DNA from: Prosthecobacter algae
GTDB lineage: Bacteria > Verrucomicrobiota > Verrucomicrobiia > Verrucomicrobiales > Verrucomicrobiaceae
DNA: 64,000 bases
Assembly (NCBI RefSeq): GCF_039542385.1
Contig: NZ_BAABIA010000001.1
Coordinates: 744,001 to 808,000, forward strand
Direction of reading: 5' to 3'
Under the pieces are notes generated by a model, which was not told where the DNA came from, searched no databases, and was given only the letters and a program-made list of their open reading frames with translations. Shown here in pieces: positions 17,145 to 29,100 of the stretch (the first letter of the stretch is position 1; the number at the start of each line of letters is the position of its first letter). A program made the position numbers and the translations under genes.

Positions 17145-18785
17145 TCAATGTTTCACGGAGCAGCCGGTGCCGACGCTCTGGAAGAAATCCTCACCTTTGT
17201 CATCCACTAGGATGAAGGCGGGGAAGTCCTGGACTTCAATTTTCCAGATGGCCTCCATGCCGAGTTCGGCGAATTCGACGACCTCGACTTTTTTGATGTT
17301 TTCCTTGGCTAGGATAGCTGCCGGACCACCGATGCTGCCGAGGTAGAAACCGCCGTGTTTTTTACAGGCGTCCGTGACCTGGTGGCCACGGTTGCCCTTG
17401 GCGATCATGATCATGCTGCCGCCGTGACTTTGGAAGAGATCCACATAGCTGTCCATACGACCGGCGGTGGTGGGGCCAAAACTGCCGCTGGGCATGCCCG
17501 CAGGGGTCTTGGCCGGGCCTGCGTAATACACCGGATGGGCCTTGAAATAATCGGGCAGTTCACCTCCCTCATCCAGGCGCTCCTTCAGCTTGGCATGGGC
17601 GATGTCGCGGGCGACGACAATCGGGCCATTGAGCAAAAGGCGGGTGGTGACAGGGTGCTTGCTCAGCTCCGCACGGATGGCTTCCATCGGTTGGTTGAGA
17701 TCAATGCGGACGGCGTTGGTGTCTTTGCGATGGCGCAGTTCTTCGGGAATGTATTGCAGCGGGTTGGTCTCCAGCTTCTCGATGAAGACACCGTCGCGGG
17801 TGATCTTGCCTTTGGCCTGGCGGTCGGCAGAGCAGGAGACGCCGATGCCGATGGGCAGGGAGGCCCCGTGGCGCGGTAGGCGGATCACACGCACATCGAG
17901 CGCGAAGTATTTCCCACCAAACTGGGCACCGATGCCGCAAGTGCGTGCAGCCTCCAGCATCTGGGCTTCCAGTTCCAGATCGCGGAAGGCGCGGCCATGC
18001 TCATTGCCGGTGGTGGGCAGGTTGTCGTAATACTTGGTGGAGGCCAGCTTCACATGCTTCATCGTGGCCTCGGCCGAGGTCCCGCCGATAACAAAGCTGA
18101 GGTGATAGGGCGGGCAGGCGGCGGTGCCCAGAGACAGCATTTTGTCGGTGAGGAACTTGACGATGCTTTTGGGATTCAGCACGGCGCGGGTTTCCTGGTA
18201 AAGGAAGGACTTGTTCGCGGAGCCGCCGCCTTTGGAGATGAACAGGAATTTGTACGCCTCGCCATCGGTGGCATAGAGATCGAACTGGGCAGGCAGGTTG
18301 GTGCCGGTGTTCTTCTCATTGAACATGTCCAGCGCTGCATTCTGGGAGTAGCGCAGGTTGTTCTCTGTGTAGGCCTCATACACACCCTTGGAAAGAGCCG
18401 CCTCATCGCTGCTTCCCGTCCACACCTGCTGGCCTTTTTTGCCCATGATGATGGCGGTGCCGGTGTCCTGGCAGAAAGGCAGCAGGCCAGCGGAAGAGAC
18501 ATCGGCATTTTTCAGCAGCGTCAGCGCCACCATGCGGTCGTTCTCGCTGGCTTCTGGATCATCCAGGATGGCCGCCACCTGCTTTAGGTGCTTGGGCCGG
18601 AGGAAGAAATTGATGTCATGAAACGCCTGGTTGGCTAGCAGCGTCAGAGCCTGCGGATCCACGCAGAGGACTTCTTTGCCCGCGAAGGTCTGGACGCTGA
18701 TATGGTCCTGGGTCAGCAGCCGGTATTCCGTATCGTCCTGACCGAGTTCAAAGAGTTCCTGATAGTGAAATGGGGGCGTTGGCAT
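17145..18785 (-). CDS. fumA: Class I fumarate hydratase
   Basis: A 546-residue iron-sulfur fumarase converting fumarate to malate in the citric acid cycle. With the start at ATG 18785 the three cluster ligands fall at C105 ([11 protein letters not shown]), C224 (GTAACPPYH) and C318 (GVSCSADRQ), the same numbering as in E. coli FumA, which argues strongly for this start over the longer open frame from 18869. The C-terminal beta domain carries the [11 protein letters not shown] and KGNRG motifs of the family. The 4Fe-4S enzyme is oxygen-sensitive. The gene follows the sialate O-acetylesterase gene on the same strand with an 89-bp gap. Confidence 0.96.
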   Translation of the reverse strand: MPTPPFHYQELFELGQDDTEYRLLTQDHISVQTFAGKEVLCVDPQALTLLANQAFHDINFFLRPKHLKQVAAILDDPEASENDRMVALTLLKNADVSSAGLLPFCQDTGTAIIMGKKGQQVWTGSSDEAALSKGVYEAYTENNLRYSQNAALDMFNEKNTGTNLPAQFDLYATDGEAYKFLFISKGGGSANKSFLYQETRAVLNPKSIVKFLTDKMLSLGTAACPPYHLSFVIGGTSAEATMKHVKLASTKYYDNLPTTGNEHGRAFRDLELEAQMLEAARTCGIGAQFGGKYFALDVRVIRLPRHGASLPIGIGVSCSADRQAKGKITRDGVFIEKLETNPLQYIPEELRHRKDTNAVRIDLNQPMEAIRAELSKHPVTTRLLLNGPIVVARDIAHAKLKERLDEGGELPDYFKAHPVYYAGPAKTPAGMPSGSFGPTTAGRMDSYVDLFQSHGGSMIMIAKGNRGHQVTDACKKHGGFYLGSIGGPAAILAKENIKKVEVVEFAELGMEAIWKIEVQDFPAFILVDDKGEDFFQSVGTGCSVKH

Positions 18786-18874
18786 GGGGTGGGGCGCTAC
18801 TTTGAAAAGCATACGCGCGTGGGCAACGGGGAATCCACGCCGATTCCGCCCGCGCGCCACCTTGGCCACCCCAC

Positions 18875-20491
18875 CTAACGTCCGGGCTTCATCACATCCT
18901 GAAAGGGAGACGTCACACCCATGGTGCTGAGGATGAATTCATCCGTGCGGAAGGGGCTGGCCGGCAGGCCTTCGGCATTGATCAGATTCGCCCCCACTGG
19001 CCAGGCGGCCCAGGCGTAACGGACACCCACAGGCGCAGGTACTTGGGGGCTTGAGACGATGACTTCATTGCCTTCGATTTTGGCCTCGGCCCACACCCAT
19101 TTTTGATCCGCCCCGGCGATTTGAAAATGCTTCAGCGCAGCACCATCCCGTGCCTTGAGACCTCCTCCGGTGTAGTCGAACTGGAGGCGAACCTGGCTGC
19201 CTTCGATGACGCTGTTTTTGTAAAGGGGACCGCTGGGGACGGTGCTGGTTTTGCCATAGTCCTTCGCCAGGGCCCAGAGGGCGAGGCGGCGACCCACCTC
19301 CTGTTTATTTTTTGGGTGAATGTCCTTTTCCTCGCCGATGTCGTTGGTTACGGCGAGGCCTGTTTTGGGCAGAGTGATGGCGGTCAAATATTGGGCTTCC
19401 TGCAACTCGGCCCAGGTATCGGCCACACCTGCATCGGGGCTGACGGGCTGGCTGTTTCCAAAGCTGGCAAGCTGGACGATGTAAAAACTAAATTCATCGT
19501 TCCAACGGGTGCGCCAATCATTGATCATGTTGGGCAAAAGTTCCTGATACTGGAAGGCGCGCTTTTGGTTAGACTCGCCTTGATACCAGATGGCACCCTG
19601 GAGGGTATAGGGGATCAGCGGAGCCACCATGGCATTAAAAAGAGTGGCGGGGTAGTGCGGCGTTTTGGCTGGATCATCCGAGGGCCGTGGGGCTGCCGGG
19701 AGATCTTTTTTCTGGGAGTCCGGCAGCTTTGCATTTTCCGCCTGGATGACCTTCACCTTTTCCTTCCACACCAGTTTGGCTTCTTCAAACTTTTTGGCTT
19801 CTGCGGTGGCGTCATAGGTCTGGCGGATGCCGTTCCAGTCGCTGATGAGCTGGGCTGCGCAGGGGCGTTCCTCCAAGGATTCACGGCTGGTCCAGGCCTC
19901 GATGCGGGTGCCACCCCAGGAGGTGTTGATCAGCCCCACGGGCACTTTGAGCACCTGGTGAAGATGACGACCGAAGAAGTAAGCCACGGCGGAAAACTGC
20001 CCGGTATGGGCTGGGCTGGCCTCTTTCCAGGCCCCCTTCACATCCGTGGCGGGTTCCATGGCGGTGGCACGTTCTACATTGAACATGCGGATCTGGGGGA
20101 AGTTCGCTGCGGCGATTTCCTGCTCTGCATTGGCGGACTGTGAAACCGTCCACTGCATGTTGGACTGGCCGGAGCAGATCCACACCTCGCCTACCAGAAT
20201 GTTTTTCAAGGTGAGCGCATTTTTGCCTTTGACGGTCAGTTCCGCCGGAGTGGCGTTGGCAGGGAGCGAATCGAGTGTGACGCGCCATTGGCCGTCCAGA
20301 TCGGCCTGGGTCACCTTGGTCTGGCCAGCGAAGCTGACTGCCACATTTTCATCTGCATCTGCCTTGCCCCATACGGCCACGGGCTTCCCTTGTTGCAGCA
20401 CGAGACCATCGGTGAAGAGAGCCGGAAGGGTGACATCCGCGAAGGCAGGCAGGCTGTTGAGGATAAAAAGGGGAACAAGAAGACGCTTCAT
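18875..20491 (-). CDS. Exported sialate O-acetylesterase
   Basis: A 538-residue SGNH-type esterase that would remove acetyl groups from sialic acids or related acetylated sugars. The start at ATG 20491 gives a signal peptide ([18 protein letters not shown], cleavage about residue 18). The mature protein begins with the jelly-roll [21 protein letters not shown] typical of the family. The nucleophile block is [14 protein letters not shown] with S110; the oxyanion glycine region is [13 protein letters not shown]; the C-terminal Asp-His block is [15 protein letters not shown]. The longer frame to 20644 would add a non-signal N-terminus. No sialidase gene is nearby, so it probably belongs to a dispersed glycan-degradation set. 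Confidence 0.92.
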   Translation of the reverse strand: MKRLLVPLFILNSLPAFADVTLPALFTDGLVLQQGKPVAVWGKADADENVAVSFAGQTKVTQADLDGQWRVTLDSLPANATPAELTVKGKNALTLKNILVGEVWICSGQSNMQWTVSQSANAEQEIAAANFPQIRMFNVERATAMEPATDVKGAWKEASPAHTGQFSAVAYFFGRHLHQVLKVPVGLINTSWGGTRIEAWTSRESLEERPCAAQLISDWNGIRQTYDATAEAKKFEEAKLVWKEKVKVIQAENAKLPDSQKKDLPAAPRPSDDPAKTPHYPATLFNAMVAPLIPYTLQGAIWYQGESNQKRAFQYQELLPNMINDWRTRWNDEFSFYIVQLASFGNSQPVSPDAGVADTWAELQEAQYLTAITLPKTGLAVTNDIGEEKDIHPKNKQEVGRRLALWALAKDYGKTSTVPSGPLYKNSVIEGSQVRLQFDYTGGGLKARDGAALKHFQIAGADQKWVWAEAKIEGNEVIVSSPQVPAPVGVRYAWAAWPVGANLINAEGLPASPFRTDEFILSTMGVTSPFQDVMKPGR

Positions 20492-20597
20492 GGCAGGGAG
20501 ACAGACGAAGTAAACGCACACCGAAGGTGATACGTAACAACGGACTTTTGTCCCGCACAAGAGCGGACGCACGATACGCACCTCCGCTACCAGGTCT

Positions 20598-22130
20598 TCA
20601 TTCCCAGGTGAGCGGCGTGCCCACTGGCAGCAGGCGAACAGCACGGGCGATGTCCCAATTCGTCATGCGAAAGCCGCCCACGCTTTCCTGCCGGTTCATG
20701 TAACCGGGGATGCTGGTGCCGTGCAGCCCATAGGGCAGGGGCGTGGTCTCGCTGCTTTTCGCCAGATGGATCCAGATGGGGCCGACGGGATTGTTGGGGC
20801 CCGGCGGCAGGACCAGGGGAGGATTGACCGGGGCGGCGGGATCGCCTGATGTCACAAGACATGGGCGGGCGATGGCCTCGAGGATTTTCCAGCTACCTTT
20901 GCCTCGCAGACCTGGCCGGGCGACGGAGACGGGGAGATTGGCGATAAGCTTGCCGCTGCGGCGGATTTCCAGGCGGGAATTGCTGATGATGGTGGCAGTG
21001 ACCGGAGCCGCTGGATCAGCCGTGGGTTGCAGGGGTTCCTTGAGCGCGTTTTCGATCTCAAAGGGCAGCACGTTTGGCACAAAAAACAGGGCCCCAGGCT
21101 GCACCGGGGTGTTCAGTCCCGAATTGATGCGGCGCAAAAAGGATTCCGAGCAGTGGTAGCGCTCGGCCACGAATTCCCAGACGCTGCGGTAGGGTAGGAA
21201 AGGTGGTGCAGTGAGATCTTCAAAAGTGAGGGGCGGCTCAGGCGGGGGTGGCGCGGACTTGCGTGATTTCCGCACTGGTACAGGCGGGGCCAATGGCTGC
21301 GGGGTGATCCAGCGCAGGTCCTCCTCCTTCAGTTGATACTCGGCGTAGGCACCGCCCATCTCGCGCAGGACGGCAGCAGGCTGGCCCATTTCGGAATTCA
21401 GTTCGCCTGGATGTGCCATTTCGTAGGAGCGCAGTGCGGCATCATAAAGCGGCCCATCTGTTCCATCGATGGGCCCGGCGGAGAACGCTTGCCGATCCAA
21501 ATAGGCCTGCATGAGAACGATGCGGGCCACACTGGCGGCGGGGGAGGGCAGGGGGCGCTTGATCAGCAGCTTGGTTTCAGGAGGTGCCTCTTTTGGGGCC
21601 TTGGGCGGGGATTTCGGCGCAACCTTTGTTTTGGGGACGGGGGCAGGCTCCGGTGGCGGTGCCATGGCCTGGATGTCTGCCAGACTGGGAATGCGTAGCA
21701 CCTGGCCCACCACGATGACGTCGCGTTTCATCTGGTTGAAGGCTTTAATCTGATCAATCGTCACCCCATGCTGACGGGCGATGACGTAAAGCGAATCCCC
21801 TTTGGCCACGGTATATTCCAAGGTGGCTTGCGGGGGGCCTTGAGGGAGAGTCGCTTTCTTGGGTGCATCCGTTCCCGGGCTTCCTGGCACGGTCTCTGGC
21901 TCAGGGGCTGGCGGCAGAGCCACGCCCCAGACGGAGGGATCGGAAGCTTCCGGCAGCCAACGCCATTGCACGGCTTTTTCCAGTCCAGGTTCCACTCGTG
22001 GTAAGGGTGGCTTGACTGCGGGTGGCGGGGTGGTTTGAGCATGGCCAGCCAGGCTGAGCAGGCAACTCAGTGGAAGAACAGCCAGCCGGCAGGCGCGGGT
22101 GGCATCGAACAGGGAGGATTTCGCAGCCAT
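20598..22130 (-). CDS. LysM plus YkuD-like protein lacking the catalytic cysteine
   Basis: A 510-residue exported protein. It has a signal peptide (hydrophobic part about 15-30), a proline-rich linker, a LysM peptidoglycan-binding domain (about 104-148: YTVAKGDSLYVIARQHGVT ... GQVLRIPSL), a second LysM-like segment near 315-355 (VWEFVAERYHCSESFLRRIN), and a C-terminal YkuD fold (about 385-508). The HGTSIPGY half of the active-site motif is intact (H470), but the SHGCxRM half reads SVGGFRM: the His is V484 and the catalytic Cys is G486, while R488 remains. The protein should therefore not be an ordinary L,D-transpeptidase. It may bind stem peptides without catalysis or use another mechanism. 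A sequencing error could not change two separate codons so neatly. Confidence 0.85.
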   Translation of the reverse strand: MAAKSSLFDATRACRLAVLPLSCLLSLAGHAQTTPPPAVKPPLPRVEPGLEKAVQWRWLPEASDPSVWGVALPPAPEPETVPGSPGTDAPKKATLPQGPPQATLEYTVAKGDSLYVIARQHGVTIDQIKAFNQMKRDVIVVGQVLRIPSLADIQAMAPPPEPAPVPKTKVAPKSPPKAPKEAPPETKLLIKRPLPSPAASVARIVLMQAYLDRQAFSAGPIDGTDGPLYDAALRSYEMAHPGELNSEMGQPAAVLREMGGAYAEYQLKEEDLRWITPQPLAPPVPVRKSRKSAPPPPEPPLTFEDLTAPPFLPYRSVWEFVAERYHCSESFLRRINSGLNTPVQPGALFFVPNVLPFEIENALKEPLQPTADPAAPVTATIISNSRLEIRRSGKLIANLPVSVARPGLRGKGSWKILEAIARPCLVTSGDPAAPVNPPLVLPPGPNNPVGPIWIHLAKSSETTPLPYGLHGTSIPGYMNRQESVGGFRMTNWDIARAVRLLPVGTPLTWE

Positions 22131-22197
22131 AAAAAGATCAAAGCCTTAATCGTGCGGAGCACAAGCAATGGTTTGGTGCGTGTGCAAAGCTTTCGTT

Positions 22198-22425
22198 TTA
22201 AATCAAAGGCCGATGCTGCCTGCGAGGACGTTTCAGGCAAAGGATCGCGAGGCCGAGCATGAGGAAAAGCAGCCGACTGGGCTCTAGCACAAGAGTGATG
22301 GGGAGAACACCGCCATTGGCCATGGGGCCCACATTCCAAAGTAGAACCGACGCGCTGACATCGGGCAGGTCTAGGTTGCCTTCATTACCCAGGTGGTTCT
22401 TGCTGGTGCGGTTGTTTTCACCCAA
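22198..22425 (-). pseudogene. Decayed remnant of a PEP-CTERM protein
   Basis: A 75-codon open frame ends with a recognisable PEP-CTERM tail: LEPSRLLFLMLGLAILCLKR followed by basic residues, i.e. E-P-S-R, a hydrophobic helix and an arginine-rich end. The first proline of PEP is Leu. The N-terminal half has no signal peptide, and no upstream frame on this strand looks like an extracellular domain. It is most simply the surviving 3' end of a deleted exosortase substrate. A very small intact gene is less likely. Confidence 0.5.
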
Positions 22426-23111
22426 CTGGAAGCCCGTGGATTTTGAGATCTCCGTCCTAGTTCAGTGTGGCTGCTTTGATTGCGAGGGAAATAAAAATAG
22501 GGGCAAAAAGTCGAAACCACAAATCACCGTGAAATGGGGTGAGGAGAACAATGGAAACCGCTTCCTAGACCAGCATCTGCCCCAAATCTGGAGATTTCAG
22601 TTTGAAGCAGAAAATCTTTAGAAATTGATTTTGGATTGGGATTCTCGTTTCGAAGAGAGCACAAAGCAGCAATTCCAAAATAAGTCTCAGTTTTCATGGC
22701 CCGGAGTGTGTCATCCGAAGAGAATGGAGTCATACATTTTCAGATCAATGAATTTTAGTTGTTTAAATTAATCATGGTTAAGAATTAGGCTTATTAAATG
22801 GGGCTTTTCTTGTCAGGTGATTGAATCCTCCATGAAGATGATTGTCTTCGTGATTTTCGAAAATTTATGCAAAAAGCTTAGGTATTTGTGGGGGTTTTTT
22901 ATCAACCGTGTAGTTTATAAGGTTGTTTCAGGAGGGTAAATAATTATGTTTCGGTAAAACACAATTCGGGTAAAGGCTAACCCTCCAAAAGGTCGGTCTT
23001 TTCGGCTTCGAATAAATAAACCCTTTTTTTGATAGAATAGGAATAACCTTTGTGTTTCACTCGCGGCTTAATTCCCGAAAATTCGGATTATTCCGACCCC
23101 AACCAACCACC
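22426..23111. other. AT-rich intergenic region before the giant gene
   Basis: About 690 bp without a credible gene. The right half is clearly richer in A and T than the surroundings. It contains a perfect 12-bp palindrome ATTTTCGAAAAT at 22853-22864 and a small hairpin GAAGA-N6-TCTTC just before it. It most likely carries the promoter and a long leader of the giant gene. The in-frame GTG at 23052 could extend the protein by 20 residues but would bury the signal peptide, so ATG 23112 is preferred. Confidence 0.55.
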
Positions 23112-26100
23112 ATGTCCAAGTCGAGCCCCAGCCTCCAGTGGATGCGCCGTCATTTAAAGACGCCGCTGACCACCCTCATGCTCAGCACCTTCAGCATCTG
23201 GAGCGTTCAGCTCCAGGGGGCTGATTTGAATTGGGTAGGAGGACCCGGCAACTGGGATACCACTTCCCTACAATGGAGTGGCGCGGCCTGGAATAATTCC
23301 ACTTTGGACACGGGTGTCTTCAGTGGTCCTTCGGGTACAGTCTCCTTGCTGGAGGCAATTTCGGCCGGGGGACTTCGCTTCACTTCCAGTGGCTACACCC
23401 TCAGTGGCAACACACTGACTTTGGCTCCGGCCACAGGTCTAAATTCTCCCGTTATTCAGGTCGGCACACGTGGCACTTTTGGGGATCGCGCCACGATTGC
23501 TTCTCTACTGACTGGGACCAAAGGTTTCACGAAATCAGGAAATGGGACCCTGGTTTTGACCAACAATGGCAATACGATCAGCGGGGACATTTCGATCGAA
23601 GCGGGGAATTTGGTGGTGACGAATGCTGGGCAGCTGGGAACGGGCACGACGGCCATTTCGGTGACCGGCATCGCGAATACGGGCAACCCTGGTTTCTCTG
23701 GTGGCTCTTTGATTCTTGCAGGCCCCGGCACGGGACCTGGTATCACCCTCAACCGGGAAGTCTCCGTGGCAGGTCGTGGACCTGGTGCGGCAAACGCCAG
23801 CGCAGCGCTCATCAGCGTGGGTAACAACACACTGGCAGGCGGGCTTACCCTGTCTTCAGGTGCGACAGAAAGTCGTGTTCTTGCCACGCACGGCATCACC
23901 AATGTGACGGGCGGGGTGTATCTGGGCGGTGGTAACGGCAACGTTTTTTACGGCAATGGAAATTGGATTATTAGCGGACAGGTGACGGGGCTTGATACGG
24001 CAGGGGATCGTTTCGTGAAGTCGGGGAACATCATTGGAACGACGCTCTGGTTGCAAAACAATAGCAACAACTATGCCCAGACGTTGAGAATCGACGGTGG
24101 CACGGTGCGTGTGGGTGATAATGGGGCTCTGGGCATCAATCCAACCTCACAGTCTGTGGACATCAACAATGGCACTTTGGAGGTGCGCACGGACACGCCA
24201 GCGAGCTTCTTGACACGAAATGTCTTTGTTCGTGACAACACCACGGGTGGTATTTTTGTGGGCCGTGGCATGAACAGTTCTTCGCTGCTGATCAACCAGA
24301 TGGTCACTTTTGGTGATCTGCGGATGTTCCATACCAACACCAACCTGAACGTCTCTGGCCGCAATGGTTATGGGATTTCCTTCACAGGTGTCAATAACCT
24401 GATCGGCGCTGGAGGTAGCAACAATGCCAGCATCAACAACAACTCCAATGGCATGCTGCTTCTGGATGCCAATCTTTGGAATCAAACTGATGGCACCGCG
24501 CGCACTCTGTCCATCGGTGGTAACGGCGATACAACGGTCACTGGCAGCATTTTGGCACCCGTGGCGACTTTGCACAACTTTACCAAAAACGGCACTGGTA
24601 CATTGGTGATCGGCGGCAATGCCAGCAGCTACAAGGGGGTGACGGCCGTCACCGCAGGCACCCTTTCCATCAATGATGTCGGGGCTGTTGCACAGACCAG
24701 CCAGATCAATCTGGGCAATGCCACGACCTCACCTGCGGCGCTGACCTACACGGGTGCGACGGCGACGCTTGATCGTACCATTCTGCTTAACACCACCACG
24801 GCTCCCATTTACATCAATTCCAATGGGACAGGTGCATTGACTCTGACGGGAACGATCCTTAACACGGTCAACGGTGCCCACACGCTGGTCCTTGGCGGTA
24901 GCGGTACGGCGGACAATACGGTGAATACCGTCATCCCAATCAATACGACTCCAGCATCTGTCACCAGCCTGCAGAAAATCGGCCAGGGCACCTGGGTGCT
25001 AAATCCGACCGCAAACAACACCTTTACTGGCTCCACCACCATTTCGGGAGGCACGCTCAAGCTTCAAGAGGCAGCGGGTAATTTCGACATTCTCCCTGAT
25101 GCAGCGGCAGTGATTTTCAATGTGGATCTTTTTAATCAGGCTGCGGGCGGCACGTTGACCTACAATGGCGCGGCAGGCCTAGCCAGCACCGAAACAGTGG
25201 GGGCCCTGACTCTGACCGCAGGTGCTGGCACTTTGCGGATCAACCCAGGTGCAGGCGGCACGGCAGCACTCACCTTTGCGAGCCTTGCCACTCCTTCAGT
25301 GGGCTCCGGGCTTAACATTGTCCCGGGTACCGGGACTGTCTCAATCGGTGGTCTTGCGACGACATCGGCAACCACTCTTCCTGGCAACGGCCGCATTTAC
25401 ATCAATGGTGCAGATTTTGCGCGGTCCAACAGCGGTGTCCTCGTCACTCCAGTTTATGGCGTCGATGATGGGTTCATTCTTACAGGTTCCGAGCTTGCTC
25501 CGACCTCTCATAACTTGGTCACGACCGAAACCAACACGGCTGCAGTAACCATCAGCTCCCTCAAAATTTCCGGCAGTCAAAATGTCAATCAAAGCGGTCT
25601 CCTCACCATCAATGTGGGCGGCAATACGTCGGGCGGCATTCTGCAGACGGGCGGGTCCAGTTCCATCAATGGCACGGGTGTGACTACCGCAGGCACGGGT
25701 GATCTTGTTGTGCGTGTGGACGCCTCCGGTGACACACTCAATCTTGTAGCGCCAATCACCGCCACCACCACGGGTGGCCTGACGAAAAACGGTCTCGGTA
25801 CCCTGATTTTGAGTGGTGCTAATGCGCAGACGGGAACCGTCACTGTGAATGAAGGGACGCTTCAAATGGCTGCAGGTGGTCTGCTCGGTGCGACCAATAT
25901 TGGTCTGACTGTCCGTCAGGGTGCTACCTTCGACCTGAATGGTATCAATGTAGGAACTGTCGGCTCGGGCAACAATTCGGTGAACGTTCTGAATGGTGCA
26001 GGCACCATTACCAACAATGGCGGTGTGGCAGCCTCCCTTCGAGTGGGCAACAACAACGGTTCAGGTTACTTCACCGGTATCATTCAGGACGGCTCCGCTC

Positions 26101-29100
26101 CTCTCAGCCTGATCAAGACTGGCTCGGGCACCCTTTCGCTCACTGGAGCCAACACTTTCAGCGGCCCTCTGGTGCTGCTTGGTGGTACTTTGGCGGTCAC
26201 TTCCCTTTCAAACATTGGTGCTGCCAGCGCAATCGGCCTGGGTGATGCCAGCAATGATGTGAGCAACGCAGCAAGTCTGGTCTTCAATGGCGGCACTCTT
26301 CAATACACGGGTGCCACGGGAACTATCTACCAGACCACCCAGACGCCTAGCGTCAGCACGAATCGCCTGTTCACCTTGGCTGGCAATGCCACGATCGACT
26401 CCTCTGGCAGCTACGGTGCACCTAACCTTTCAAGGAACGCCAACAGCGCCACTTTGATCTTTAACAACACGGCCCCTGTGGCTTTCAGTGGAACAGGCAC
26501 CCGCACCTTGACCCTTCAGGGCGATTCGACGGGTGACAACCAGATCAACCTCCGTCTGATCAACAACCCCGCCGCTGGTGAAGCACTGAGCGTGACCAAG
26601 ACGGGCGGCGGAATGTGGATTTTGGGTAACAATACCAACAGTTATTCTGGCACCACCACCATCTCCGGCGGTGCATTGCGCGGCCAGGATACGCTCTCCC
26701 TGCCGACAGCCAGCAATCTGTTTCTGAATGGCGGCGTTTTTGAAACCACGGGCACTTTCAATCGCCCTCTCGGCACAGGTGCTGGCCAGTTCCGTTTTGT
26801 GGCCAATGGCAACGGTGGTTTTTCCGCAGGCGAGCTTCCCCTGGTGGTTGATTGGTCCGGCCTGGGAACTCCAAATTGGGGCTCGACCACGAACTTCATT
26901 CGTGCTGGCGTGCTGGTTCTGAATTCTTCCACTTCTTTGGCGGATGTCGAGGTTCGCGGCAATTTCGAGTTGGGTGCAGGCACCGCCAAAGCTCTCAGCC
27001 TTACCACCACGGCTGGCAGTGCCACGGTGAACCTCGCCTCTGGAAACACGGATGGCCTCACTATTGGTCAGATCATCACGGGCAATGCTAACATTCCGGC
27101 TGGTTCCTACATCACCGCCATCAACAGTTCCACCCAGTTCACCATTAGCACCACCACTGGAGTGCTCGCGGGAACAGGTGTTGCTTCCAATTCGGCTGGC
27201 AACGGCTGGCGTGAAGTTCAGGTCAACGACAACGGCACCACCAATCTCGATTTCGCGACGATCTCTGGCGTCCTTAGTGGCACGGGCGGTTTGAGCAAAA
27301 TCGGCGGTGGCACTCTTATTTTGGGTAACGCCAACACCTACAGCGGCAATACCGCCATTCGTCAGGAAAGTGTTTTCGCCACCTCTATCGGGGCTGCTGG
27401 CGTGACTTCCTCCAGCTTCGGCACGAATGTGGGTGGTGGTATCATTGAGTTGGGCAACCCGGCCAACGCTACCACGGCCAACCTGATGTATGTGGGCCCA
27501 GGTGAAACGACCACCCGCCAGATCAACATTGTTGGGACCACTGGCACTCGCCGCATTGATTCCAGCGGCAGCGGCGCTCTGATCCTGACCAATCTGGTGA
27601 ACACCACGGCTGGCTCCGTCAATACGGTCGGTGGCAACAAGACCCTGGAATTGCAGGGCACCAACACGGATGCTAACAAGGTCACTTCGATCCTGGCAGA
27701 TAACGGCGGCTCACTCCGCATTCTTAAAGGCGGCGGCGGTGTCTGGATTCTGGATGCCAACAACACCTACACGGGTGGTACCCGCGTGGATGGCGGTCTT
27801 CTCGGCATTGCCAGCAATGCGTCCCTCGGTACAGCCGGACCTACGGGCCTGACTTCGCAGGCTGTGTCAAACGTTGCGACCGTCAATTTGGCCACGGGAA
27901 ATACCAGCGGCTTGGTTGTTGGCATGAACGTCAACGGCCCTGGTATCACCTACGGTGATACGATCGCCACCATTCCGAACGGAAGCTCATTCACCCTTTC
28001 TGCATCGCGTACGATCCCAGCCGGTGGTGAACTGGTCTTTGGTGGCCTTTTGATCTCAAATGCAGGCATTTTCTCCACCAATGCGGGTGGACTGACGCTC
28101 AGCCAGCCGGTGATCCTCAATAACAACACCTCTTCGACCTTTGCTGGCACCGCGCCGATCACCATCAATGCCAACATCTACAAGGCCACGGGTACCAGCG
28201 ATGTTCCAGGACTCAGCAACAACCTCGAAAACGGCTCTGTCCTGACCATCAACGGTGACTTCGTCAATTTTGATCAGACGGCAGGCACACGTACCGTCAA
28301 CATTCGCGGTTATGGATCCACCGTCTGGAACGGCGTCATCCGCAACTCGGCCACGGCCAGTGTTCTCACTGCCTGGAACATCGCCCTGGCTCCAGATGCC
28401 ACCTTTACGATGGCAGGCGGCACGCCTAACACGTATTCAGGCCCTACCACACTCTCAAACGGCATTCTTGCCCTGAACAAAGTTGGGGCGCTTGGCACTG
28501 GCACTTTCGCCTTCAATGGAGGCACCCTTACCACCGGATTCTCTGGAGGCTTGGTTGGAGTCAACAAGATCACTAACGCCATTCAGATCAACGGATCGCC
28601 TCCGCGCGTTGCTGGCACGAACTCCATTGAATTTGGTGGATCTGTCGCACTCAACGCCAGCCGTAACCTTCAAAACGACCTGACGGGGCCTGCCGAGTTG
28701 ATCATTTCTGGTGGCATTACCAACAGTGCAGCCTCCACCTTTACTCTCTATGGCTCCGGGAACACGCTCATCAACAGCGCATACGCTGCGGGAACTGGCG
28801 TCAGTGGTTTGCAGATGTCGGGTACCGGCAATTTGACCCTTACCGGAACCAATCTGGCCACGGGCGTTCTGACAGCAAGCCGCGGCAACATCATCCTTTC
28901 AGGAACCAGCGGTGGCACTTGGAATGCAGGTATCGTCACCCTCAATGCAGGCGGTACTTTGACTCTGGACAACTCAGCCGGTGAAAATGCTGCTGGCCGT
29001 CTTTTCGATACGGCTGCCAATCTCTTCACCGTCAATGGTGGTACGCTCAATTTCATCGGTGATGCCAACGGCACTTCCGAAACGACCGGCATTTTGACGG

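Noticed and set aside
22853-22864. 12-bp palindrome ATTTTCGAAAAT as a specific operator
   Set aside because: It is a single AT-rich palindrome without a partner site or nearby regulator gene; mentioned only within the intergenic entry.
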